A stretch of 64,000 bases of DNA from Roseivirga pacifica (GTDB lineage: Bacteria > Bacteroidota > Bacteroidia > Cytophagales > Cyclobacteriaceae). Both the position numbers and the translations under genes were made by a program. This document shows, piece after piece, positions 26,255 through 35,020 of this stretch; the stretch's first letter is position 1; each line of letters opens with the position of its first letter. Where the stretch lies: positions 186,001-250,000 of the forward strand of contig NZ_FOIR01000004.1 in the NCBI RefSeq assembly GCF_900111145.1, given 5' to 3'. The notes beneath the pieces were generated by a model. That model saw nothing but the letters and a program-made list of their open reading frames with translations. It had not been told where the DNA came from and made no database searches.

Positions 26255-27679
26255 CTAAAATTTAATTGGCCCTAAAAAGTTTGTTTTAATTACATCAATC
26301 ACCTCTCCATTGGAGATGAGTTCTAAACGCAACTGCGTTTTTCTTTCTTCCAGTGCGTCCTCAGGAATTTTTATAATGTAAACACCGTCAGATTTAGACT
26401 TTGCATCGAGCAGTATGGCTCCCTCACCTACCTTTTCAATGGTAGCTTCAGGAAAATTGCTTACTCTAATTTCGAGTGTTAAGTCTTCTGCCGTTTTGTT
26501 TACAAACTGCACATTGTAAATGTTCTGTATTTGCCCATCGTCTAGTTTTTGAAATATAAGCCCCGGCATACGAAGCATGGTAGCCTCCACATCGGCCCTA
26601 CCCGACACAAATACAATGACCAAGGCAAGTAACAATGCCAATACACCTGAATATCCTGCTACCCTCGGAGTGAAAATTCTTTGATGCCCTTCTTCAATAG
26701 CAGTGTGAGAGGTTGGTCGAATAAGACCAGTATCTTTGCCTATTTTCAACATCACATCATCGCAGGCATCAATGCAGGCAGTACAGTTTACACACTCTAG
26801 TTGTGTACCATTGCGAATATCGATTCCGGTTGGGCAAACGTGCACGCACATTTTACAATCAATGCAATCTCCCTTATCCGATCGCTCTTCATTGCGTTTC
26901 ATTCGGCCGCGTGGTTCGCCACGTAGCCAGTCGTACATTACGGCCATGGAGTCCTTAACCAATAGCACCCCTTGGAGCCTTCCGTATGGGCAAATGGCTA
27001 CGCAAGCCTGTTCGCGCAGAAAGGCAAAAACAGCATAAAACACACCGCTAAAAGCAACCAAACCAATAAACCCTGCCAAGTTTTCCGTTGGCGGCTGACT
27101 CACAATTTCCTTTACTTGTTCAATACCAATAAGGTAGGCCATTGCTGTATGCCCAATAAGAATGGCTATTAGGGCAAAAACGCTATGCTTAAGTACGCGT
27201 TTTCTAATCTTTTCAGCATTCCAAGGCATTTTAGCGAGCTTACGCTGAGCCCCAGCGTCACCATCTATCCAGTACTCGATTTTCCGGAAAACCATCTCCA
27301 TAAACAACGTTTGTGGACATGCCCAGCCACACCAAACCCTGCCAAAAACGACCGTAAACAGAATGATAAAAACAAAGAATGAGATAGCTATTAAGGCCAG
27401 AATAAAGAAATCTTGAGGCCAAAACACCATTCCCAGTATTGAGAATTTACGCTCAAAAATATTAAGGAGGAGAAACGGTTCTCCCCCTATTTTAATAAAT
27501 GGTCCGGCAAACAATATAGCAAGCAATACAACCGAGACTATTACCCGCTTATTGTGATACCGACCTTTTGGTTTTTTAGGATAAACCCAAATACGCTTGC
27601 CCTTTTCGTCTACCGTGGCAATTGAATCACGAAACTGCTCATCGTAATGATATAGGTCTTTTAACTTATCCTGATCCAT
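26255..27679 (-). CDS. ccoG: cytochrome c oxidase accessory protein CcoG
   Basis: A 474-residue membrane ferredoxin needed for cbb3 maturation, proposed to act on copper. It has two 4Fe-4S sets: C272, C275, C278, C282 and C296, C299, C302, C306. The GRVWCGWACPQTLFMEMVFR motif (113-132) contains the conserved C117 and C121, and several transmembrane helices precede and separate these. A C-terminal immunoglobulin-like domain (about 370-474) is periplasmic. The order ccoNO-ccoQ-ccoP-ccoG-ccoH is the standard oxidase arrangement. Confidence 0.95.
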   Translation of the reverse strand: MDQDKLKDLYHYDEQFRDSIATVDEKGKRIWVYPKKPKGRYHNKRVIVSVVLLAILFAGPFIKIGGEPFLLLNIFERKFSILGMVFWPQDFFILALIAISFFVFIILFTVVFGRVWCGWACPQTLFMEMVFRKIEYWIDGDAGAQRKLAKMPWNAEKIRKRVLKHSVFALIAILIGHTAMAYLIGIEQVKEIVSQPPTENLAGFIGLVAFSGVFYAVFAFLREQACVAICPYGRLQGVLLVKDSMAVMYDWLRGEPRGRMKRNEERSDKGDCIDCKMCVHVCPTGIDIRNGTQLECVNCTACIDACDDVMLKIGKDTGLIRPTSHTAIEEGHQRIFTPRVAGYSGVLALLLALVIVFVSGRADVEATMLRMPGLIFQKLDDGQIQNIYNVQFVNKTAEDLTLEIRVSNFPEATIEKVGEGAILLDAKSKSDGVYIIKIPEDALEERKTQLRLELISNGEVIDVIKTNFLGPIKF

Positions 27680-27719
27680 TTTCTTCTACAGTCTATGTCT
27701 CATCGAGACTGGCTTGCAA

Positions 27720-28592
27720 TTAATTCTCAGGCTCATACAGCTCCCCGTCAGGAGGCAAAGCACCTGGAGGGTTTGTTCCTTGCAAAGTGAGTAAGTAAGA
27801 AGCCACATTGCGGATTCTCACTGGGTTTAGCTGCGACTCCCACGAAATCATCGCTGTGTTTGGCACTCCGTTTTTAATCACTTTGTAAACATCAGACATG
27901 CTGCCACCGTGCTTCCAATACTTGTCAGTAAGGTTGGGACCTGCCAAACCACCACCATCGGCTTTGTGACATAACGCACATTGGGTTTCGAAGAATTTTT
28001 GACCGTCAGCCAGCTCGGCAGGGTCTTCAGTTGGCGTTACTGTTTCTTCATCAAAGTCTACTACTAAATCAGCTTCTTTACTGGCGCGTAAAGCTTCGGC
28101 TGCAGCCATCTCGCGTTCATACTGCTCTTCTTGCAAAGGAGCGGTTTTGAAAACGTGGAAGATCAATAGGTAAACCACGGCATAAACAATGGTTAGGTAG
28201 AATAATCCTTTCCACCAAGGCGGCAAGTGATTATCTAGTTCTTTAATGCCATCATAATCGTGGTCGAGCATAATGTCTTGCTCTTCTTCCATTGGCTTAA
28301 AGTCGTTCCATTTGGCCCAGAGTCGGGCAAAGTAGCCAGGCTCATCGGCACGGGCGGCCTTTTGCTCTTCCGTCATTTGTAGGTTTACAAATGCCCTGAG
28401 CAGCTGCAATACATAAACTGCAACCACCAAAACCAACACAGAAACCAAAATGGCCAAACCAAGCGCCATATACATCATGGTGGTATCACTCATACCTCCA
28501 TTTGTTTGGGCAAAACTGCTTGAACCAGTTAGGAACAAGCAACTCATTAGTAGCCCTGCTTTTCTTATAGTATTGTTAGCAATTCTTTTCAT
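27720..28592 (-). CDS. ccoP: cbb3 oxidase subunit III (mono-haem CcoP)
   Basis: A 290-residue membrane-anchored cytochrome c that passes electrons to the cbb3 oxidase. It has an N-terminal signal or anchor (about 10-28), a first helix (about 39-63), the FixP_N-type DHDYDGIKELDNHLPPWWKGLFYL segment followed by a second helix (about 130-148), and one haem c motif CALCH (205-209) with a distal methionine in NTAMISW. Proteobacterial CcoP usually carries two haems and lacks the first helix, so this is a shorter electron path. Confidence 0.92.
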   Translation of the reverse strand: MKRIANNTIRKAGLLMSCLFLTGSSSFAQTNGGMSDTTMMYMALGLAILVSVLVLVVAVYVLQLLRAFVNLQMTEEQKAARADEPGYFARLWAKWNDFKPMEEEQDIMLDHDYDGIKELDNHLPPWWKGLFYLTIVYAVVYLLIFHVFKTAPLQEEQYEREMAAAEALRASKEADLVVDFDEETVTPTEDPAELADGQKFFETQCALCHKADGGGLAGPNLTDKYWKHGGSMSDVYKVIKNGVPNTAMISWESQLNPVRIRNVASYLLTLQGTNPPGALPPDGELYEPEN

Positions 28593-28602
28593 GGTTATTC
28601 GG

Positions 28603-28794
28603 TTATCTGCTACTGGTTAAATCATTTTCCGGATCATCTTCATTTAACGGCATGGCCGACATATGCGAGATGTGGTCTTTCTTAATACGCAATACGTACA
28701 CCAACAGCCCCACAAAGAAGACAAAGAAGATACTGAGCGAGATTATCGGCCAGATTTCTACATTATGAACTTGTTCGAAATAGTGCTTAAACAT
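28603..28794 (-). CDS. CcoQ-like small cbb3 subunit
   Basis: A 63-residue protein with one transmembrane helix (about 15-36, IWPIISLSIFFVFFVGLLVYVL) and a short charged cytoplasmic tail. Its size, single helix and place between ccoNO and ccoP match CcoQ/FixQ, which stabilises the oxidase. Sequence similarity alone would not decide, as the family is tiny and divergent. It starts four bases after the ccoNO stop. Confidence 0.75.
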   Translation of the reverse strand: MFKHYFEQVHNVEIWPIISLSIFFVFFVGLLVYVLRIKKDHISHMSAMPLNEDDPENDLTSSR

Positions 28795-28797
28795 GGC

Positions 28798-30921
28798 TTA
28801 TTTGTTTGCTGTTGGTTCTGCTTTAATATCTGTACCTAAGCGCTGTAAGTAGGCTATCAATGCCACTATTTCAGCGGTTTCAGGTATTTCTACATCGAAA
28901 GACTTTAGGTCTGTAACTATTTCTGTAGCCTGAGCCTTCAGGTCTTGGTTAGCTACATCTTCGTACCCTTCTTCATACGGCACACCTACGGTTCTCAATG
29001 CTTTAATTTTACCCGCAGTTAAGCCCGGATCAATTTGATTTTCGTACAGCCAAGGGTATGGCGGCATAATAGAACCTGGCGAAGTAGAGGTTGGATCCAA
29101 CATGTGGTTGTAGTGCCACACATTGTTGTATGCGCCCCCTACCCTGTGCAGGTCTGGCCCAGTACGTTTAGACCCCCACAAGAATGGGTGATCGTACACA
29201 AACTCGCCAGCTTTAGAGTATTCCCCTTTGTATCGTACAGTTTCCGAACGGAACGGACGCACCATCTGCGTGTGACAGTTATTACAGCCTTCGCGTATGT
29301 AAATATCTCTGCCGTGCAGTTCTAGTGGTGTGTAAGGCTTTACTGACTCAATGGTCGGAATATTGGATTTGATCAGGAATGTTGGCACCATTTCGATCAC
29401 TCCACCAATTAAGATGGCCACCAAAGTAAGCACTGTAAATATCACAGGCTTTCTTTCCAAAGCAGAGTGCCAGTGTCCACCTACAACTTTCTTTTTCTCT
29501 AGTGCTGGAGCTTCAGCAGCCTCTTCTGCCATAAAGCTTCCCTGCTTAGCAGTTTTTACTAGGTTAACCACCATTATTATGGCACCCGACAAGTAAAGCA
29601 AGCCACCTAATGCACGCATCATGTACATTGGAACAATCTGTGTTACTGTCTCCAAAAAGTTAGGATACTCCAAAAAGCCTTCAGCATTAAAGTTTTTCCA
29701 CATTAAACTTTGCACTACACCTGCAGTATACAAAGGCAAAGCATAAACGATGATTCCCAGCGTGCCAATCCAGAAGTGAACGTTGGCCATTTTGGTTGAG
29801 TAAAGCTTTGTACCCCACATTTTAGGGATTAGCCAGTACAGCATACCGAAGGTCATGAAACCGTTCCAACCCAAACCACCTACGTGTACGTGGGCAATAA
29901 TCCAGTCGGTAAAGTGTGCAATGGCGTTTACGTTTTTGATAGAAAGCAACGGGCCTTCCAAAGTAGCCATACCATAGGCTGTTACAGCCACTACCATAAA
30001 CTTCAATACAGGATCTTCCCGCACCCTATCCCAAGCACCACGAAGTGTCAAAAGACCATTGAGCATGCCACCCCAAGATGGCGCAATAAGCATAATGGAA
30101 AATACCGTACCCAATGATTGCGCCCAGTTTGGCAAAGAAGTATATAACAAGTGGTGAGGCCCCGCCCAGATATAAATAAATATGAGTGACCAGAAGTGAA
30201 TGATGGACAGTTTGTAAGAATAAACTGGTCTGTTGGCCGCCTTAGGCAGGTAGTAGTACATTAAACCTAAGAATGGCGTGGTTAGGAAGAATGCCACCGC
30301 ATTGTGACCATACCACCACTGCACTAGGGCATCTTGCACACCAGCATACCAAGAGTAACTTTTAAAAGCTGTTACAGGTATTTCGAAAGAGTTTACAACG
30401 TGCAAAACGGCCACCGTAACAAACGTGGCTATGTAGAACCAAATGGCTACATACATATGGCGTTCCCTACGCTTAAGTATGGTACCAATCATGTTAATAC
30501 CGAACACCACCCAAATAAGTGTGATGGCAATATCGATTGGCCATTCAAGCTCAGCATACTCCTTGGAGGTAGTTAATCCGAGTGGAAGCGTAATAGCTGC
30601 TGCCACAATAATTAGCTGCCAGCCCCAGAAGTGAATCCAGCTCAGCATGTCGCTAAACATGCGCGCTTTAAGCAGGCGTTGCATTGAATAATACACCCCG
30701 GCAAACATGGCGTTCCCCACAAATGCAAAAATCACGGCATTGGTATGCAGTGGTCTAATTCGCCCGAAAGTGGTGTAAGGAATACCCAGGTTTAACTGAG
30801 GAAGAAAGAGTTGAGTTGCTATGATGAGGCCGACTAACATGCCGACAAGCCCGAAGACTACCGTAGCAATTGCGAAATACTTGACAATCTTGTTGTCATA
30901 CTTAAAGTGTTCCAGTTCCAT
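28798..30921 (-). CDS. ccoN: cbb3-type cytochrome oxidase, fused subunits I and II (CcoN-CcoO)
   Basis: A 707-residue fusion. Residues 1 to about 460 are the CcoN catalytic subunit with some 12 helices and the haem/copper ligands H59 (RPLHTN), H206 (YGHNAVAFF), H256/H257 (GPHHLLY) and H344/H346 (AHVHVGG). A linker (about 461-492) joins the CcoO part (493-707), with a helix (about 493-512) and a haem c site CNNCH at 546-550. It reduces oxygen at high affinity while pumping protons. It leads the operon, behind an FNR-like site. Confidence 0.96.
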   Translation of the reverse strand: MELEHFKYDNKIVKYFAIATVVFGLVGMLVGLIIATQLFLPQLNLGIPYTTFGRIRPLHTNAVIFAFVGNAMFAGVYYSMQRLLKARMFSDMLSWIHFWGWQLIIVAAAITLPLGLTTSKEYAELEWPIDIAITLIWVVFGINMIGTILKRRERHMYVAIWFYIATFVTVAVLHVVNSFEIPVTAFKSYSWYAGVQDALVQWWYGHNAVAFFLTTPFLGLMYYYLPKAANRPVYSYKLSIIHFWSLIFIYIWAGPHHLLYTSLPNWAQSLGTVFSIMLIAPSWGGMLNGLLTLRGAWDRVREDPVLKFMVVAVTAYGMATLEGPLLSIKNVNAIAHFTDWIIAHVHVGGLGWNGFMTFGMLYWLIPKMWGTKLYSTKMANVHFWIGTLGIIVYALPLYTAGVVQSLMWKNFNAEGFLEYPNFLETVTQIVPMYMMRALGGLLYLSGAIIMVVNLVKTAKQGSFMAEEAAEAPALEKKKVVGGHWHSALERKPVIFTVLTLVAILIGGVIEMVPTFLIKSNIPTIESVKPYTPLELHGRDIYIREGCNNCHTQMVRPFRSETVRYKGEYSKAGEFVYDHPFLWGSKRTGPDLHRVGGAYNNVWHYNHMLDPTSTSPGSIMPPYPWLYENQIDPGLTAGKIKALRTVGVPYEEGYEDVANQDLKAQATEIVTDLKSFDVEIPETAEIVALIAYLQRLGTDIKAEPTANK

Positions 30922-30952
30922 GGTTGCGCTATGGTTAAGCTAATTAATGATT

Positions 30953-31018
30953 CGAAGGTAGCTTTACCATACACCGATAGGGCTGACACGAATTAGCTAA
31001 AAAACTGATTTATGTCAT
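30953..31018 (-). promoter_or_regulatory. cbb3 operon promoter with FNR-like site
   Basis: On the minus strand TACCTTCG (30960-30953) matches TAnnTTTG at all but one base. An inverted repeat CTGAT-TTAT-GTCAT (plus strand, 31005-31018) matches the FNR consensus TTGATnnnnATCAA at 7 of 10 positions. Its centre is 51.5 bp upstream of the first T of the -7 box, about 65 bp before the expected transcription start, close to the class-I activator position. No good -33 box is seen, consistent with an activated promoter. Confidence 0.55.
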
Positions 31019-31065
31019 GTTTTTGAACCCTTACTCAACAAACACTGCTAAGCAACTGAGCACCA

Positions 31066-31100
31066 ATAAAAAAGCCTCTTCTGAATAAAAGAAGAGGCTT
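31066..31100 (-). terminator. intrinsic terminator after hemN
   Basis: On the minus strand AAGCCTCTTCT (31100-31090) pairs with AGAAGAGGCTT (31082-31072) across a 7-base loop and runs into TTTTATT. It closes the Usp-ccoI-ccoS-hemN unit 20 bases after the hemN stop. Confidence 0.85.
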
Positions 31101-31119
31101 GACATTTTGTAACTAAAAC

Positions 31120-32472
31120 CTACACCGCCTGACTAAAAATTTTGCCGGCTCTTTCGGTTTGGTAATTGGGGTCGAAAAGTGCGCAGATATTTCTTAAAAA
31201 CTGCGAGCCAATTTGTGTTACTGAATAGCCATTTTCACTTTCCTCAAGTAACCCTTCGGCAATCATAGCTTGCATTTTTCGTCTGTCAACTTTTTCGCTA
31301 ATCAGCGCATTGGAGATATGCTTTTCGCAAGCCACAAGTAGAATCTTGGCCTTTGTTAGCCAATCCTCTTCGGTCATTAAATGCCCTTTGAAAATCGCGA
31401 ATTCACCTGCTTCAATATGCTGCATGTAACCTTCTACAGTTTTTACATTTTGAGCATAGGCGGCATCAATATCAGAAATGGAAGAAACACCCAAACCAAT
31501 TAGCAATTTCCCTGGGTTGGTGGTGTAGCCCATAAAATTGCGATGCAACTTTCCTTCTAAAGAAGCAGTGTATAGACTGTCGCTATTCAGGGTAAAATGA
31601 TCCATCCCTATCATTTTATAGCCCATATCGAGCAGCATATCTGTACCCAACTTATTCAAGTCGCGCTTATCTGCTGCTTTTGGTAAGTCTGCTTCCGAAT
31701 AAGCCCTTTGCCCGGGGCGCTTCCACGGCACATGTGCGTAAGAATAGAAAGCAATACGTTCAGGCATCAGTCGCTCTACCAATTCAATGGTGTTTTTAAT
31801 GGAAGCACCCGTCTGAAATGGCAATCCGTAGATCAAATCGAAATTGACGGATTTATAACCTAGCTCGCGCGACCATTCCGTTACTTGTTTTACCTGCTCA
31901 AAACTCTGCCTACGGTTAATCGCTACTTGCACTTTTTCGTCAAAGTCTTGAATCCCAAAACTCACACGGCTAAAGCCTGCGTTTGCTAGTGCTTTTAGGT
32001 GCTCATATGTTGTATTATTTGGGTGACCTTCAAAGCTAAACTCGTAGTCCTTATGCAGGTCTGCGTTTTGCAGCAAACCCGCAATAAGGCTACTCAGATG
32101 TTCTGGTGAAAAGAACGTGGGCGTACCTCCGCCCAAATGAATTTCTTTGATGATCGGCTTGTCTTCGAATAGCTGCGTATAAAGTTGCCATTCTTTCAAA
32201 ACCGCATCGATATATGGCTTTTCAACTGCGTGATTTACGGTTATGCGCGTATTGCAACCGCAGTAAGTGCACAGACTTTCGCAGTATGGCAAGTGGATGT
32301 ATAAGCTCACGCCATCTTTACCGTAATTCTGAAAAGCTTCTATAGCACGACCTTTAAATTTTTCGAGCGAAAAAGCCGCTGTATTCCAGTCCGGAACGGT
32401 TGGGTAACTGGTGTACCTTGGCACTGGCACATCATACTTTTTGATCAACTGTGCTATCTGATTCTGCTCCAT
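31120..32472 (-). CDS. hemN: oxygen-independent coproporphyrinogen III oxidase
   Basis: A radical-SAM enzyme that makes protoporphyrinogen IX without oxygen. It is 450 residues from ATG 32472 (MEQNQIAQLIKKYDVPVPRYTSYP). The iron-sulfur ligands C64, C68 and C71 are in YCESLCTYCGCN, followed by the GGGTPTFFSPEHL motif (about 113-125). The start inside ccoS overlaps it by 41 bases. The longer frame back to 32532 adds a Cys-rich tail unlike the family. Its place beside ccoS and ccoI fits a low-oxygen regulon supplying haem to cbb3 oxidase. Confidence 0.95.
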   Translation of the reverse strand: MEQNQIAQLIKKYDVPVPRYTSYPTVPDWNTAAFSLEKFKGRAIEAFQNYGKDGVSLYIHLPYCESLCTYCGCNTRITVNHAVEKPYIDAVLKEWQLYTQLFEDKPIIKEIHLGGGTPTFFSPEHLSSLIAGLLQNADLHKDYEFSFEGHPNNTTYEHLKALANAGFSRVSFGIQDFDEKVQVAINRRQSFEQVKQVTEWSRELGYKSVNFDLIYGLPFQTGASIKNTIELVERLMPERIAFYSYAHVPWKRPGQRAYSEADLPKAADKRDLNKLGTDMLLDMGYKMIGMDHFTLNSDSLYTASLEGKLHRNFMGYTTNPGKLLIGLGVSSISDIDAAYAQNVKTVEGYMQHIEAGEFAIFKGHLMTEEDWLTKAKILLVACEKHISNALISEKVDRRKMQAMIAEGLLEESENGYSVTQIGSQFLRNICALFDPNYQTERAGKIFSQAV

Positions 32473-32623
32473 CTGTTTTCTTCTTTTTGTCGTCAAACAA
32501 CATGCGTACGGAAGGCGAGTAGGTATCATCATACTGGCCCGATTTTACCGACCAGAGAAAGGCCGCCAAAAAGACCACCGCCACAACGATACTGGTAATA
32601 ATTAAGATCACAATAACCGACAT
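32432..32623 (-). CDS. ccoS: cbb3 oxidase assembly protein CcoS
   Basis: A 63-residue protein with one N-terminal helix (about 2-24) and the family-typical FLWSVKSGQYDDTYSPSVRML sequence directly after it. CcoS is needed for cofactor insertion into CcoN. It starts one base after the ccoI stop, and its last 41 bases are shared with hemN in another frame, an unusually long overlap. Confidence 0.92.
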   Translation of the reverse strand: MSVIVILIITSIVVAVVFLAAFLWSVKSGQYDDTYSPSVRMLFDDKKKKTDGAESDSTVDQKV

Positions 32624-32624
32624 A

Positions 32625-35018
32625 CTACAGCCCCTTTCTCTTTCCTAACCAATTAATTATCAACGTAGTAAACAGCACCACCGAAATACTACTTAGCGGC
32701 ATTAGTATAGCCGCAAAAAGCGGTGTCAGCCAACCTGCTACTGCAAATGTTAACCCACCAATATTGTATATAAATGAAATCACAAAGCTGGCAATCACCA
32801 CCCATTTCGCCTGCTTTACTAGGGCCATCAACTTACTAAGTGCGCCAAAAGCATTGGCATGCATAATGGCATCACTGGCTGGCGAAAACATAGAAATATC
32901 TTCGGTCACGGCCACACCAACATTACTCTGTTTTAAAGCTCCGGCATCATTCAGTCCATCACCCATCATCATTACATTGGCACCAGCTGTTTGCAAGCCT
33001 TTTACTACTTGTAACTTGTTATGCGGACTTTGCTTAAATCGAATACTAGTTCCTTCGGGCAACAATGTTTGCAGGCGCTCCTTCTCGGCTTCATTATCTC
33101 CTGAAAGCACACTCAACTTAAAGTGAGCCGCCAAATCATCTACCAAGGCCTTGAACCCCTTTCTGTATGTATTCTTCACTAAAAATCGGCCTCTTACTTT
33201 TCCTCCAATGGAAAGAAAAACCTCTGATGTTTCTACCGCTTCACTTGCTTTAGCTCCAACAAACTTGGCGCTACCCAGCTTAACTTCTACCCCACTAACC
33301 ACAGCAAAAACACCTTTACCCGATAACTCATCAAATTGCTCCAATGAGTAGGCTGAACCAGAAGCCTTTAGGCTCTGATTCACCCTTCTACTCAACGGGT
33401 GTGTGCTACTGGCCACTGCCATACTCGTCATTGCGCGTTCACCTTCTGTTAAAGGCTCCCCCACAAACTCCAAATCCTGACTAGCGGTCTCTGTTATCGT
33501 TCCCGTTTTATCGAATACTATCGTGCCAATTTTCTGTAAATCTTCAATAATGTCGGCATTTTTTAGGTAAAACTGGTTTCTGGAAAACACCCGCAACACC
33601 GAACCCCATGTAAAAGGTGTAGCCAAAGCCAAAGCACATGGGCAGGCAACAATCAGCACAGCCGTAAACACCAACCATGTTTTGGATGGGTCAACTTGCT
33701 GCCAATAAAAAGCCGCACCAGTAGCTACCAGCATAATAATTACCGTAAAGTACTGGCTTACCTGATCGATTAAACGCTTGCTTTTTCGTTCCTTTTCAAA
33801 GGCTTGATCGTTCCAAAGGCTAGTTAGGTAACTCTGCGAAACGTCCTTTTGCGCAATAAAATGGGCTTGTTTTCCAACCAATCGGCCTCCAGCATACACC
33901 AAATCACCTTTTACCTTTGCTACCGCGGCCGACTCGCCCGTAACAAAACTATAGTCAATAGAAGCCTCACCGTCAATCAGTATGGCATCGGCAGGCACTA
34001 CTTCAGTATTCCTAATAATCAACTCATCGCCTTTCTTAATGTCCTTCACCATTACGGCATCTACCGCATTGTCCTTTTTGCGCAGAACAGCCAGCGGAAA
34101 ATAGCTCTTATAATCTCTGTCGAAAGAAAGGTTTCGGTAGGTTTTATGCTGAAACCACTTGCCAATGAGCAGAAAGAAAATAAGACTCACTAGCGAATCG
34201 AAGTAACCTGAGCCTACGTTTGCCGCAACCTCATAAAAACTTCTTACAAACAATGTGATTATACCCAAAGCAATCGGCACATCGATATTGATAAACCGCT
34301 GTCTTAAACTCTTAAATGCAGAGATGAAATAGTCGGAAGCTGCATAAAAAACCACAGGTACAGCCATTAGTGCACTTATCCAACGAAAGATGGTTTGGTA
34401 CTCCCTTTCCAGCTCTGAAAGCCCCAAATATTCTGGGAAACTCAGCAGCATTACATTACCAAAGCAAAAGCCGGCAACACCCAACTTTACCCAAAGTTTT
34501 TTATCGGCCTGATGCACTTGTTCTGCATCTTCCTGTGCCTCTAGGTTAATTACTGCTCCATAGCCAATTCTGTGGAGTAATTCTGCCAATTGTTTTAAAG
34601 AAAAACCATCTGTTTTATAGTGGATACTCACTTTTCGCTGTGTAAAATTCACATTGGCATGAATTACTTGCGGAGCGAGTCTATCCAAATGCTCTAACAA
34701 CCAAATGCAGCTACTGCAATGAATATTTGGCACAAACAACGTGACTTTCTCTTGCTCACCATCCGAAAAGTCGAGCAGCTGCTTTTTTACTTCTGCATTA
34801 TCCAAATACTCAAAAAGGCCATTGCTCTGATTGCTCTGAGAAATGCCAGGGTTAGCCTCTAAATCATAATAATCACAAAGATCATTTTCACTCAGAATCT
34901 CATAGACTGTTTTACATCCAGCGCAACAAAAAGACTTATCATCAAATTCAATTTGATCTGTCTCACATGGATCTCCGCAATGGTAGCAGCTAGTTGTTAT
35001 GGCCACAGGGTTACTCAA
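32625..35018 (-). CDS. ccoI: cbb3-associated copper-translocating P1B ATPase (CcoI/FixI type)
   Basis: A 797-residue copper pump that loads the cbb3 oxidase. The N-terminus has a cysteine-rich metal domain (C11, C14, C18, C31, C32, C35), typical of CcoI, then an HMA domain with CSSC (101-104). Later come TGES (about 360), the CPC transmembrane metal site (C459-P-C461), DKTGT with phosphorylated D503 and GDGLNDAGAL. Its neighbours ccoS, hemN and the oxidase operon support CcoI over a detoxifying CopA. It lies two bases after the Usp-like gene. Confidence 0.93.
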   Translation of the reverse strand: MSNPVAITTSCYHCGDPCETDQIEFDDKSFCCAGCKTVYEILSENDLCDYYDLEANPGISQSNQSNGLFEYLDNAEVKKQLLDFSDGEQEKVTLFVPNIHCSSCIWLLEHLDRLAPQVIHANVNFTQRKVSIHYKTDGFSLKQLAELLHRIGYGAVINLEAQEDAEQVHQADKKLWVKLGVAGFCFGNVMLLSFPEYLGLSELEREYQTIFRWISALMAVPVVFYAASDYFISAFKSLRQRFINIDVPIALGIITLFVRSFYEVAANVGSGYFDSLVSLIFFLLIGKWFQHKTYRNLSFDRDYKSYFPLAVLRKKDNAVDAVMVKDIKKGDELIIRNTEVVPADAILIDGEASIDYSFVTGESAAVAKVKGDLVYAGGRLVGKQAHFIAQKDVSQSYLTSLWNDQAFEKERKSKRLIDQVSQYFTVIIMLVATGAAFYWQQVDPSKTWLVFTAVLIVACPCALALATPFTWGSVLRVFSRNQFYLKNADIIEDLQKIGTIVFDKTGTITETASQDLEFVGEPLTEGERAMTSMAVASSTHPLSRRVNQSLKASGSAYSLEQFDELSGKGVFAVVSGVEVKLGSAKFVGAKASEAVETSEVFLSIGGKVRGRFLVKNTYRKGFKALVDDLAAHFKLSVLSGDNEAEKERLQTLLPEGTSIRFKQSPHNKLQVVKGLQTAGANVMMMGDGLNDAGALKQSNVGVAVTEDISMFSPASDAIMHANAFGALSKLMALVKQAKWVVIASFVISFIYNIGGLTFAVAGWLTPLFAAILMPLSSISVVLFTTLIINWLGKRKGL

Positions 35019-35020
35019 TG

